DNA of 28,105 bases from a bacterium (lineage in GTDB: Bacteria > Spirochaetota > Spirochaetia > JABEVK01): assembly GCA_021782055.1 (NCBI GenBank), contig JAJXVP010000014.1:4139-32243 (forward strand). The letters are read 5' to 3'. Position 1 is the stretch's first letter. Each line of letters starts with the position of its first letter. A program made the translations under genes and the position numbers. The notes under the pieces were generated by a model. That model was given only the letters and a program-made list of their open reading frames with translations. It made no database searches and was not told where the DNA came from. Positions 13,630 through 20,883 of this stretch are shown piece after piece.

Positions 13630-13881
13630 TCAGCCCAAATAGAACTTATTCTTGTTCAGAAGGCTCTTGACGGTCGGTGACACCTGAGCGCCCTTTGAGA
13701 GCCACTCGCGGATGCGTTCAGCTTGGAACACAACCTGACCTTCTTCTTTTTCCACTGGATGGTAGAAACCTACTTCTTCCAGAGTCCTCCCGTCACGGGG
13801 AGAAGTTGAATTGGCAACCACGATACGGTAATAAGGCCGCTTCTTGGCGCCGAATCTTTTCAGACGAATCGAAACGCTCAT
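13630..13881 (-). CDS. rpsP: Ribosomal protein bS16
   Basis: The 83-aa product is bS16, a 30S assembly protein: [41 protein letters not shown], and [18 protein letters not shown]. The ORF reaches to 13911 inside ffh, but the ATG at 13881 follows a strong AAAGGAGG and fits the family start. Only 10 nt separate it from the ffh stop, so it is co-transcribed with ffh. Confidence 0.98.
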   Translation of the reverse strand: MSVSIRLKRFGAKKRPYYRIVVANSTSPRDGRTLEEVGFYHPVEKEEGQVVFQAERIREWLSKGAQVSPTVKSLLNKNKFYLG

Positions 13882-13891
13882 CGTTCCTCCT

Positions 13892-15229
13892 TTAAAATGG
13901 CATACCGCCAAACTGCTTGGCGACCTTCGATTGAAGGTCCTTGCTTTTGGCGACTTTCTTCATCATGAGTTTCGTTTTCTCGAACTTCTTCAAAAAAACA
14001 TTCACGTCGTAGACCGTAGTCCCACTGCCCTGCGCCACGCGTTTACGGCGGCTAGGCCCCAAGATCAACGGATTCTTACGTTCTTTGAGGGTCATCGACA
14101 GGATGATCGCTTCTTCACGCTTCATGAGCCGTTCATCGACAGCACCCTCGGGAACTTGTCCCGCCAAGCCCGGAATCATGGCCATGAGCTGTTGAACCGA
14201 GCCCATCTTGCGGACCTTTTTAAATTGGTCTAGGTAATCTTCAAGGGTAAAGGTGCTTGACGCCATCTTCGTCTGAAGCGCGGCGGCTTCTTTGGCATCA
14301 AAGGTTTCTTGGGCTTTTTCGACCAACGAAACAACGTCACCCATGCCCAGAATCCGACTGGCGAAACGATCTGGGTAAAAGGGTTCAAGGTTTTCAATCT
14401 TTTCACCAACACCCACAAACTTAATAGGCTTACCGGTGATAGTTTTCAGTGATAAGGCAGCTCCACCCCGGGTATCGGAATCGAACTTTGAAAGAATGAT
14501 ACCGGTGAGACCCACCTTGGTATCAAAAGTTTGCGCAATTTCTACAGCATTCTGACCGGTCATGGCGTCGGCGACCAGCAAGGTTTCGACAGGGTCAACG
14601 GCTTTCTTTACAGCGGCGACTTCGGCCATGAGGGGTTCGTCCACCTGCAGACGGCCCGCCGTATCAACGATCATGGTATCAAAAAGGTTCTTCTTAGCGA
14701 ATTTGAGGGCATTTTGAGCCACACGTACTGGATCCTGAGAAGCCTCTTGATAGACTTCGACCCCAATAGAACGGCCCAAGACCGCCAATTGCTCAACCGC
14801 GGCCGGGCGTTGTAGGTCGGCTGCTACAAGAAGAACCTTGCGGCCGCTGTTTTTTAACCGGGCGGCAAGTTTTGCCGTTGTCGTGGTTTTTCCCGAACCT
14901 TGAAGGCCTAAAAATAAAACAACACTGAGCGTATCGGGGCCCTTGAGGGCTAAATCTTGCTTTTCGTCCCCGAGCAGTTTCACCATGCGGTCAAATAAGA
15001 TTTTGACAAACTGCTGACCAGGATTAACCGAGCGCAGAACCGCGGCACCCTGAGCTTCCTCTAAGGTTTGATTCACAAAGCGCCGAACGACACGGAGGTT
15101 AACGTCAGCCTCGAGCAGAGCGATTTTAATCTCTTCAAGAACTTCTTGAACGTTCTTTTCAGAAATCGAGGCTTTACCGGACAATGTCCTGAGAATATCA
15201 GAAAACTTAGACGTCAGACCTTCAAACAT
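13892..15229 (-). CDS. ffh: Signal recognition particle GTPase Ffh
   Basis: The 445-aa product is the protein part of SRP, which binds 4.5S RNA and signal sequences and targets nascent membrane proteins to FtsY. The N domain is followed by the G domain: G1 GLQGSGKTTTTAKLA, RPAAVEQL, DTAGRLQVDEPLM, and SKFDSDTRGGAALS. The Met-containing M domain spans about 325-435 (MGSVQQLMAMIPG, RRKRVAQGSGTTVYDVNVFLKKF). It is the first gene of the ffh-rpsP-khpA-rimM-trmD-rplS operon. There is no Shine-Dalgarno, and a strong promoter ends 9 nt before the ATG, so the mRNA leader is only 2-3 nt. Confidence 0.98.
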   Translation of the reverse strand: MFEGLTSKFSDILRTLSGKASISEKNVQEVLEEIKIALLEADVNLRVVRRFVNQTLEEAQGAAVLRSVNPGQQFVKILFDRMVKLLGDEKQDLALKGPDTLSVVLFLGLQGSGKTTTTAKLAARLKNSGRKVLLVAADLQRPAAVEQLAVLGRSIGVEVYQEASQDPVRVAQNALKFAKKNLFDTMIVDTAGRLQVDEPLMAEVAAVKKAVDPVETLLVADAMTGQNAVEIAQTFDTKVGLTGIILSKFDSDTRGGAALSLKTITGKPIKFVGVGEKIENLEPFYPDRFASRILGMGDVVSLVEKAQETFDAKEAAALQTKMASSTFTLEDYLDQFKKVRKMGSVQQLMAMIPGLAGQVPEGAVDERLMKREEAIILSMTLKERKNPLILGPSRRKRVAQGSGTTVYDVNVFLKKFEKTKLMMKKVAKSKDLQSKVAKQFGGMPF

Positions 15230-15238
15230 AGACGTTAG

Positions 15239-15268
15239 TTTATACAGTATTCACAGGATTTTCGTCAA
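15239..15268 (-). promoter_or_regulatory. Promoter of the ffh-rplS operon
   Basis: TTGACG (15268-15263), an 18-bp spacer and TATAAA (15244-15239) make a near-consensus promoter. The -10 box ends 9 nt before the ffh ATG. Predicted transcription starts 2-3 nt before the start codon. Confidence 0.75.
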
Positions 15269-15274
15269 CCCAAG

Positions 15275-16669
15275 TTACCGTACGTCAAGAATTTGACGGT
15301 CTAAGGCGGCGCTCCGTTCGCCGGCTTTCATCCAAAACGAGCTCAGCGGATAGTCGCTGACGAGGGTGCGGTAAAGCCGCCACGCTTTGATCAGATCCTG
15401 CTCACGCCCCGGCTGTTCAAGCAACGAGGCTTTTAAAAACAACCAGCGGTCCCGAGCGGTAGGAATGGGGTACCACGTGGGGTAATAGGCCGCCCAAGCC
15501 AGACCGTCGTCAGGTCGTTTGAACTTCTTTAAGGCGGCAAGAACATCGAGGTACAGCTGTTCCTGGGGAATTTGGTGAAACTTCACCCAGTAGGGCAAAA
15601 GCGTTTCTAAATCGTCCTTGGGGTCGGCCAAGGCCAGCCGAGTGGCTAGCTCTAAGCTGGCCGAGCGTTGCGGCGACTCTTTGGCCAGGTTGCGGCGAAG
15701 GTACTTTAGGGCTTCTTCTGGTTGACCGTTTTGTGCCAAAAGACTGCCTATCTTCCAGTTAGCCAGAGTATTTTCGGGTGAATAATCCCGTAAAAGCGTC
15801 TGCACGGCGGGCGGCACATTACCCTGGAGGGCTTCCACCGTGGCCTTTTCTTCCGGAGTTGGTTTTTCAGAGGGTGCCGACTGCACACTGGCGCCCGCAA
15901 GAGTCTCCGACGGGCGCGAAGCTCTTGGTAACACGTGAAGCTTAACCAAGCGGCTTTCGACCATCCCGGTGGCTAAATCTTGGCGCTGAAAGACCAGGCT
16001 CCACTCGCCTGGTTTCTGGGGGCGAAAGAGAAAGCTGGTTCCCTTGGCCTCCCTCCGGCTTTCAAGAAAACCTACCTCTTTTTGCTGCCTCGAAGGGTCA
16101 AGGTACACCCAGTTGGTCTTGGCGAATTGCACAAAAACATCCTCGCCAGCATGAGCGGTGATGTCCTGAGGTTTAACATCCCCCGTGGCTTGCGGGGTGC
16201 TGGGAAGCAGACTTGGCACGGCTTCGGGGGGCGGACCCGCGGGTGCTGGTAAAGCCGGCTGGGCAGGTACCCAAGTGGCATTTTTTTGGTCTGGAGCCGG
16301 CGAAGGCGAGGGAGCCGGTGAAGGGGCTGGCAAGGAGCCTTCGCCCGAGCCTGTTGGCGGTGAGGATTTTGCTTGAGGCGGTACTGGGGACTGCAACGGC
16401 AGTAAAGGGGGTTGGTAGGGTTGTGCTGGCGGCGGGTTGAGCAACCCAAGAACTAACGGTGCATGCTGGGGAGTCAGCAGGTAATGCTTGGGCAATTCTA
16501 CCGCCAGCGGGTCAACAAGAACCCTTGCCAAAGGCGGCCGTTGGGGGGTTGGCTCAAAGTGAACCGGGTGCGAAGGCCCAGGAGTCGGCTTTGTCGGCGT
16601 TTTCAACGCTACCGTCGAACACGAGGCCATCACAAGTGCCACGAGGACCCACAAGCCTTGGGCACGCAT
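15275..16669 (-). CDS. Predicted lipoprotein, Pro-rich with helical repeats
   Basis: From the ATG at 16669 the product is 464 aa. A lipoprotein signal ends at Cys17 (LVALVMASCS). About residues 20-165 are very rich in Pro, Ala, Ser and Gln, probably an extended spacer through the periplasm. Then comes a beta-rich segment (GEDVFVQFAKTNWVYLDP, FRPQKPGEWSLVFQRQD). The last ~190 residues look like TPR or SEL1-type helical repeats (ENTLANWKIGSLLAQNGQPEEALKYLRRN). The start shares one base with the stop of the upstream membrane protein (TGATG). This layout fits a cell-envelope scaffold or assembly protein. No named family is recognised. Confidence 0.8.
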   Translation of the reverse strand: MRAQGLWVLVALVMASCSTVALKTPTKPTPGPSHPVHFEPTPQRPPLARVLVDPLAVELPKHYLLTPQHAPLVLGLLNPPPAQPYQPPLLPLQSPVPPQAKSSPPTGSGEGSLPAPSPAPSPSPAPDQKNATWVPAQPALPAPAGPPPEAVPSLLPSTPQATGDVKPQDITAHAGEDVFVQFAKTNWVYLDPSRQQKEVGFLESRREAKGTSFLFRPQKPGEWSLVFQRQDLATGMVESRLVKLHVLPRASRPSETLAGASVQSAPSEKPTPEEKATVEALQGNVPPAVQTLLRDYSPENTLANWKIGSLLAQNGQPEEALKYLRRNLAKESPQRSASLELATRLALADPKDDLETLLPYWVKFHQIPQEQLYLDVLAALKKFKRPDDGLAWAAYYPTWYPIPTARDRWLFLKASLLEQPGREQDLIKAWRLYRTLVSDYPLSSFWMKAGERSAALDRQILDVR

Positions 16670-17064
16670 CAAGGCGCCTCGTTCAACAGGTTGCGAATCT
16701 GTTGATTGTTCTTTTCGGGCAGATGGAGCAAGTTCAACTGAGTCGGTGGGATCCAGTACTGTTTGAGCTGTTGGCTAATGCTATTCAGCCCTTGATCGGA
16801 GGGGCTGTTCCAAGGACCTGACAACCAACTCCCCCCCGGTTGAGCAAAGCGAAAATCATTTAAGAAAAGTTCCTTGGGAATGGTGGAAGCCACAGTGGAA
16901 CGAAAGGGACTCTGCGTGGGCAAAAGATCATTCGGTACGGCGGGCTTTCCCAAAATTACCGCCAAAGTGGTCACCAGAGCCGCAAGCAAGGATAATCCCC
17001 CCGAGACGAGCCAGAAAACCCGCCATTCTCGCGGTTGGATCAGCTTCTTTTTCTCGAGCCTCAT
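16669..17064 (-). CDS. Single-pass membrane protein of unknown function
   Basis: The start is the ATG at 17064, preceded by GGAGGG, not the longer form reaching into smc. The 131-aa product has a basic N-terminus (MRLEKKKLIQPREWR), one transmembrane helix (VFWLVSGGLSLLAALVTTLAVIL), and an extracytoplasmic part of about 90 residues containing QSPFRSTVAST and repeated Asn/Gln/Pro. The topology predicts N-in, C-out. It lies 16 nt after smc and is coupled to the lipoprotein gene, so the pair may form one envelope complex. No family is recognised. Confidence 0.8.
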   Translation of the reverse strand: MRLEKKKLIQPREWRVFWLVSGGLSLLAALVTTLAVILGKPAVPNDLLPTQSPFRSTVASTIPKELFLNDFRFAQPGGSWLSGPWNSPSDQGLNSISQQLKQYWIPPTQLNLLHLPEKNNQQIRNLLNEAP

Positions 17065-17080
17065 CGCCCTACCCTCCGCC

Positions 17081-19876
17081 TCATGACTGATCCCCTTGTG
17101 AATCCCCCGTAGACAGTCGAAGGGCAATGATCTTTGAAATGCCAGGGTCTTCCATAGTAACACCGATCATCGTCGATGCGCCCGCTGCGGTTTTTTTATT
17201 GTGCGAGATGACAATGAACTGCGAGGTTTTGGCGAACTCGAAGAGCATGTTGACAAAACGGTCCACATTGGCTTCATCCAAGGCGGCGTCGATTTCATCC
17301 AAAAGACAAAACGGTGAGGGTTTGACTTGAAAGGTGGCAAACAAGAGGGCCACCGCCGTCATAGATTTCTCACCCCCAGACAGAAGGCTAATGCTTTCTA
17401 GCTTTTTTCCAGGGGGCTGACAAAAAAGATCAATACCCGATTCCAGGGGGTTAGCCGGATCACTTAAGCGCAACTCGGCCCGGCCACCGCCGAACAACCG
17501 ACGAAAGACCTGGTGAAACTGAGTTTGAATCTCACGGAAGGTTTTTTCAAACAGCAGGACACTTTCACGACGAATTTCTTTGGTCACCTGATTGAGGTCT
17601 TCGCGGGCTTTTTTCAGGTCTTCGGATTGCGAGGTCAAAAACCGGTACCGTTCATCCACCTCGGCAAACTCTTCGACCGCCATGAGGTTGACCTGACCCA
17701 ACGCTTTTAAAGCTTCTTTCTTGTCGTTCCACAGGTCTTTTTCATCCGCATTGTCCAGGCTGTCGAGTGTCGCCAGCGACTCTGCCAGATCCACGGAATG
17801 TTTATCGCGAAAGTGATCTAAAACGGCCTGAATTTCGGTATCAAGCTGGGCTTTGTGCACCTGAAACCGTTCCACTTCGCGCTGAAAATCCGCCAGCTGA
17901 TTCATTTTTTGCTTGATGCCTTGTTCCAACCCCAGCATTTGCTGGTTCTTTTCACGGATGGAGGCCTCCAGCTTATCGGTATCACCCCTCAGAACATTAT
18001 CCTGGCGGGCAAGCTCGGCCTCTTGGGCCTTTAACCCCTCGAGATTCGTATCAATCAGGCGGATCCGTTCGCGGTGCTCTTCTTGATCGCGCTCATTTTC
18101 TTGACGGCTCCATTCTTGTTCCTGAACTCGTTGGTAAAGTTCCGCTAAAGCCGTTTCTCCGGCTTGAGCCTGAGCGTTCATGGTACCTTGCCGAATTTTT
18201 AGCTCTTCGAGGCTCTGCCGGTACTCTTCGACTTGTGCGGTAAGGCGGGTAGCTTGGGCACGGCGGGTCACAATCTCGTCCTGCGCCGCTGTCGCCCGCT
18301 GACGGCTGGCGTTGATTTTTCCTTCCAGGGACCGTTTTTGAGTGACAATGCCTTCGGGGGCCAAGAACTCCTGCAAAAAACTCGGCACGGAAGCCCGATA
18401 CCGAACCCAATGCTCCTGAACGTCGCTTAACAGGGTGGCAAGTTCCTGCCAGTTTTGGGCCACCTTTTCTAAAAAGGCCCAAGGAGCGTCGTCTGGCCAG
18501 GAACGGACCGAAAGAACATCGGTTAAGAGTGCGGCACGGCCCTTTGTTTGAAGGAGGGCGTTGGCCAGGCCCTGATCAACCAAGTGTGCCCAACTTGACA
18601 TCTGGGCACTGTCAGGGGCCGTCTGAAGGCCCACTTCAAGTTCGTGCACCAAGCGGTCGGTGACAGCACCTAGCTCGTTGAGTAACTGCCGTTCTGTTTG
18701 AGTTTCGTTAGTTAGAGTTTGCTCGGCGTCCTGAATCTGCTGTGCCAGAGCAACCAGCTCCAGCTTCGCGGTTTCAATATTTCGTTCAAAGAGCGTGATG
18801 TTGTCTTGGCAAGCCGCGAGTTCTTGATCGCGCTGATGCTTTTGAGCCAGCTTTTCCTGAGTTTCTGCTTGGAGGGCACTCAGGCGTTCGGCAAAAGTTT
18901 TGGCCCGACTTTCGGTCAACGCCAGCTGGTTCTCGTGGTGTGAACGGCGTTCTTGCTGAACCTTTACCTGGTTTTGAATCGAGGATTTTTCAAGGTCCAA
19001 CCCATAAAGCTGTTTTTGCCCCGCCACCAGTTGTTCTTCCCAGCCGGATACTTCCTTTAACCCCGCCTCGAGCGTTCGGTTGAGCTCTTCCAAACCATTT
19101 TGCGTGTCCGAGCGTTGCGCTTGCTTTTCTTCGAGCTTTTGAGCCCAAACTGAACGGCTGGTGGTAAGTTCCTTGATCTTGCGCAGTTGCTGGCGTTTTT
19201 CAAGCTCAAAGACTTCTTGCCTGAGGGCGCGGTAAGCCTTAGTCTTTTCGGCCTGCTTTTGCAGGCTTTCGCGAGTTCGGCGAATCTCGGCAAGAATTCC
19301 TTCAAGCTGACGGAGGTTTTCTTCGGTTTTTTCTAGTTTGCGCTCCGCTTCTTGACCGCGCATGCGGGTTTTGGTAATCCCTGCGGCTTCTTCAAACAGG
19401 TACCGCCGTTCTTCGGGTTTCGTCGACAAAATTTGATCGATCCGTCCCTGCTCCATCACCGAATACGCTGACTTACCTACCCCGGTATCATAAAAGAGTT
19501 CTCGAACTTCTTTGAGCTTGACGGGCGTTTCATTTATAAAGTATTCACTTTCGCCCGAGCGGTAGAGACGACGTTTGACGCAAATTTCGGCGACATCAAG
19601 GTCAAGCACGCGGGTTTCATTCGAAAGGGTAAGGCTGACTTCGGCAACGGCCAGGGCTTTTCGCGACTCAGTTCCGTTAAAGATGAGGTCTTCCATCTTA
19701 TCAGCGCGCAAGGAACGGCTAGCCTGCTCGCCGAGCACCCATTTGAGAGCGTCTACAACATTGCTCTTGCCACAGCCGTTCGGGCCGAGCAGGGCGGTGA
19801 TTCCCGGCGTGAATTCGATCCGGCTACGGTCAGCAAACGACTTGAAGCCAAAGATCTCCATACTTTTCAAAAACAA
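17081..19876 (-). CDS. smc: Chromosome partition protein SMC, short form
   Basis: The product is 931 aa. SMC head elements are intact: Walker A GPNGCGKS at 31-38, the ABC signature LLSGGEKS at 831-838, and Walker B FCLLDEIDAALD at 856-867. Long coiled coils run at about 165-400 and 515-760. The central 405-515 stretch, where the hinge should be, lacks a recognisable GxxGxxxDL hinge pattern. Bacterial SMC is usually 1150-1200 aa, so the arms and hinge are reduced. The start is TTG 19876: AGGGG lies upstream and MFLKSMEIFGFKSFADR matches the family N-terminus. SMC organises and segregates the chromosome with ScpA and ScpB, which are not in this window. Confidence 0.95.
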   Translation of the reverse strand: MFLKSMEIFGFKSFADRSRIEFTPGITALLGPNGCGKSNVVDALKWVLGEQASRSLRADKMEDLIFNGTESRKALAVAEVSLTLSNETRVLDLDVAEICVKRRLYRSGESEYFINETPVKLKEVRELFYDTGVGKSAYSVMEQGRIDQILSTKPEERRYLFEEAAGITKTRMRGQEAERKLEKTEENLRQLEGILAEIRRTRESLQKQAEKTKAYRALRQEVFELEKRQQLRKIKELTTSRSVWAQKLEEKQAQRSDTQNGLEELNRTLEAGLKEVSGWEEQLVAGQKQLYGLDLEKSSIQNQVKVQQERRSHHENQLALTESRAKTFAERLSALQAETQEKLAQKHQRDQELAACQDNITLFERNIETAKLELVALAQQIQDAEQTLTNETQTERQLLNELGAVTDRLVHELEVGLQTAPDSAQMSSWAHLVDQGLANALLQTKGRAALLTDVLSVRSWPDDAPWAFLEKVAQNWQELATLLSDVQEHWVRYRASVPSFLQEFLAPEGIVTQKRSLEGKINASRQRATAAQDEIVTRRAQATRLTAQVEEYRQSLEELKIRQGTMNAQAQAGETALAELYQRVQEQEWSRQENERDQEEHRERIRLIDTNLEGLKAQEAELARQDNVLRGDTDKLEASIREKNQQMLGLEQGIKQKMNQLADFQREVERFQVHKAQLDTEIQAVLDHFRDKHSVDLAESLATLDSLDNADEKDLWNDKKEALKALGQVNLMAVEEFAEVDERYRFLTSQSEDLKKAREDLNQVTKEIRRESVLLFEKTFREIQTQFHQVFRRLFGGGRAELRLSDPANPLESGIDLFCQPPGKKLESISLLSGGEKSMTAVALLFATFQVKPSPFCLLDEIDAALDEANVDRFVNMLFEFAKTSQFIVISHNKKTAAGASTMIGVTMEDPGISKIIALRLSTGDSQGDQS

Positions 19877-19964
19877 AGATGACCCCTGGGCGCAAGAACA
19901 ATTTTCTGATTAACATTAGCATTCAGCGAAGAAAAACGCAAGGTTAAGGACAAAGGCGGTGGGG

Positions 19965-20528
19965 ATGGAGCAAACAGGAAAGATCATCTGTGGTCTGGAT
20001 GAAGCAGGCCGTGGGCCCTTAGCCGGCCCCGTAACGGCGGCCTGTGTTATCTTAGGTCCTCACTTTCCCCTTGACGAAGTCGCTGATAGCAAGACTTTGT
20101 CCGAAAAGGCCCGCGAACGGGCCTTTAAGCTCATTCTGAGCCAGGCGCAAGTCGGGCTTGGGTGGAGTTGGCCTGAAGAAATTGATCGCCTGAACATTTT
20201 GCAGGCTAGCCTTTTGGCAATGCGCCGAGCCTACGAAGCCTTGGGGCGTTCTGCCGATTATGCCTATGTCGATGGCAATCAATGGCCGGGGTTGCCCATT
20301 CCCGGCGAAGCCGTTGTCCGAGGAGACGCTTTAATCCCCTGCATTAGCGCCGCTTCGATTGTGGCCAAAGTGGCCCGCGATCACTGGATGCTCCGCTGGT
20401 CCTGGTTGGATGATCGGTATGGCTTTGAAATACACAAAGGGTACCCTACGGCCGCTCACCGGCAGGCGCTGGTGCAACACGGTCCGTCGGTCATTCACCG
20501 CAAAAGTTTTCGTTGGAAAGCGGTGTAA
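19965..20528 (+). CDS. rnhB: Ribonuclease HII
   Basis: The 187-aa product is RNase HII, which removes RNA primers and misincorporated ribonucleotides. The four acidic catalytic residues are D12 and E13 (GLDEAGRGPLAGP), D103 (YVDGNQ) and D121 (VRGDALIPC), followed by ISAASIVAKVARD. The ending GFEIHKGYPTAAHRQAL is typical. A GTG at 19959 is in frame, but the ATG at 19965 fits the family start better, with GGCGGTGGGG just before it. It is transcribed alone, divergently from smc. Confidence 0.97.
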   Translation: MEQTGKIICGLDEAGRGPLAGPVTAACVILGPHFPLDEVADSKTLSEKARERAFKLILSQAQVGLGWSWPEEIDRLNILQASLLAMRRAYEALGRSADYAYVDGNQWPGLPIPGEAVVRGDALIPCISAASIVAKVARDHWMLRWSWLDDRYGFEIHKGYPTAAHRQALVQHGPSVIHRKSFRWKAV

Positions 20529-20553
20529 GGCAAAAAAGTGGTTTGCTAGAGTC

Positions 20554-20883
20554 TTACTCGTGGTGGCGGTCGCGAACATCTTCGCGATCACGATCCCGGT
20601 CACGAACGACGGCGCGGTAACGAACGGGGCGGTCGCCAGCGGGTTTGGCGGCCTTCTTTTCCGCTTTCAAAAACGCTACGGCTTGATTTAAGCCATCCAA
20701 AAAGGTTTCCAGGTCTTCTTCAAAGACGACCATCGAATGACGCTCGAAGGAACTATCAACCTGCTTTTTACTTTCTACCATGTTAAGGAACAGGTCGCCA
20801 TGGCGGTTTTCCTTGATGTTAAAGAAATATGTCCGCTTGCCTGTCGACGTTTTGGTAGAAAAGACTTCACCCCGAATACCCAT
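20554..20883 (-). CDS. PUR-alpha-like DNA/RNA-binding protein (DUF3276 type)
   Basis: From the ATG at 20883 the product is 109 aa. The core MGIRGEVFSTKTSTGKRTYFFNIKENRHGDLFLNMVESK and ERHSMVVFEEDLETFL is one PUR repeat, as in the Borrelia protein BpuR and Bacteroidetes homologues, which bind single-stranded and duplex nucleic acids as dimers. The C-terminus is a charged tail with alternating Arg and Asp. The gene starts inside the last 17 nt of the helicase gene, with GAGGG as its Shine-Dalgarno, so the two are co-expressed. It may act as a general regulator of transcription or translation. Confidence 0.88.
   Translation of the reverse strand: MGIRGEVFSTKTSTGKRTYFFNIKENRHGDLFLNMVESKKQVDSSFERHSMVVFEEDLETFLDGLNQAVAFLKAEKKAAKPAGDRPVRYRAVVRDRDRDREDVRDRHHE

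Noticed and set aside
13844..14233. 129-codon plus-strand ORF opposite ffh and rpsP
   Set aside because: It is antisense to two highly conserved genes and has no start signals.
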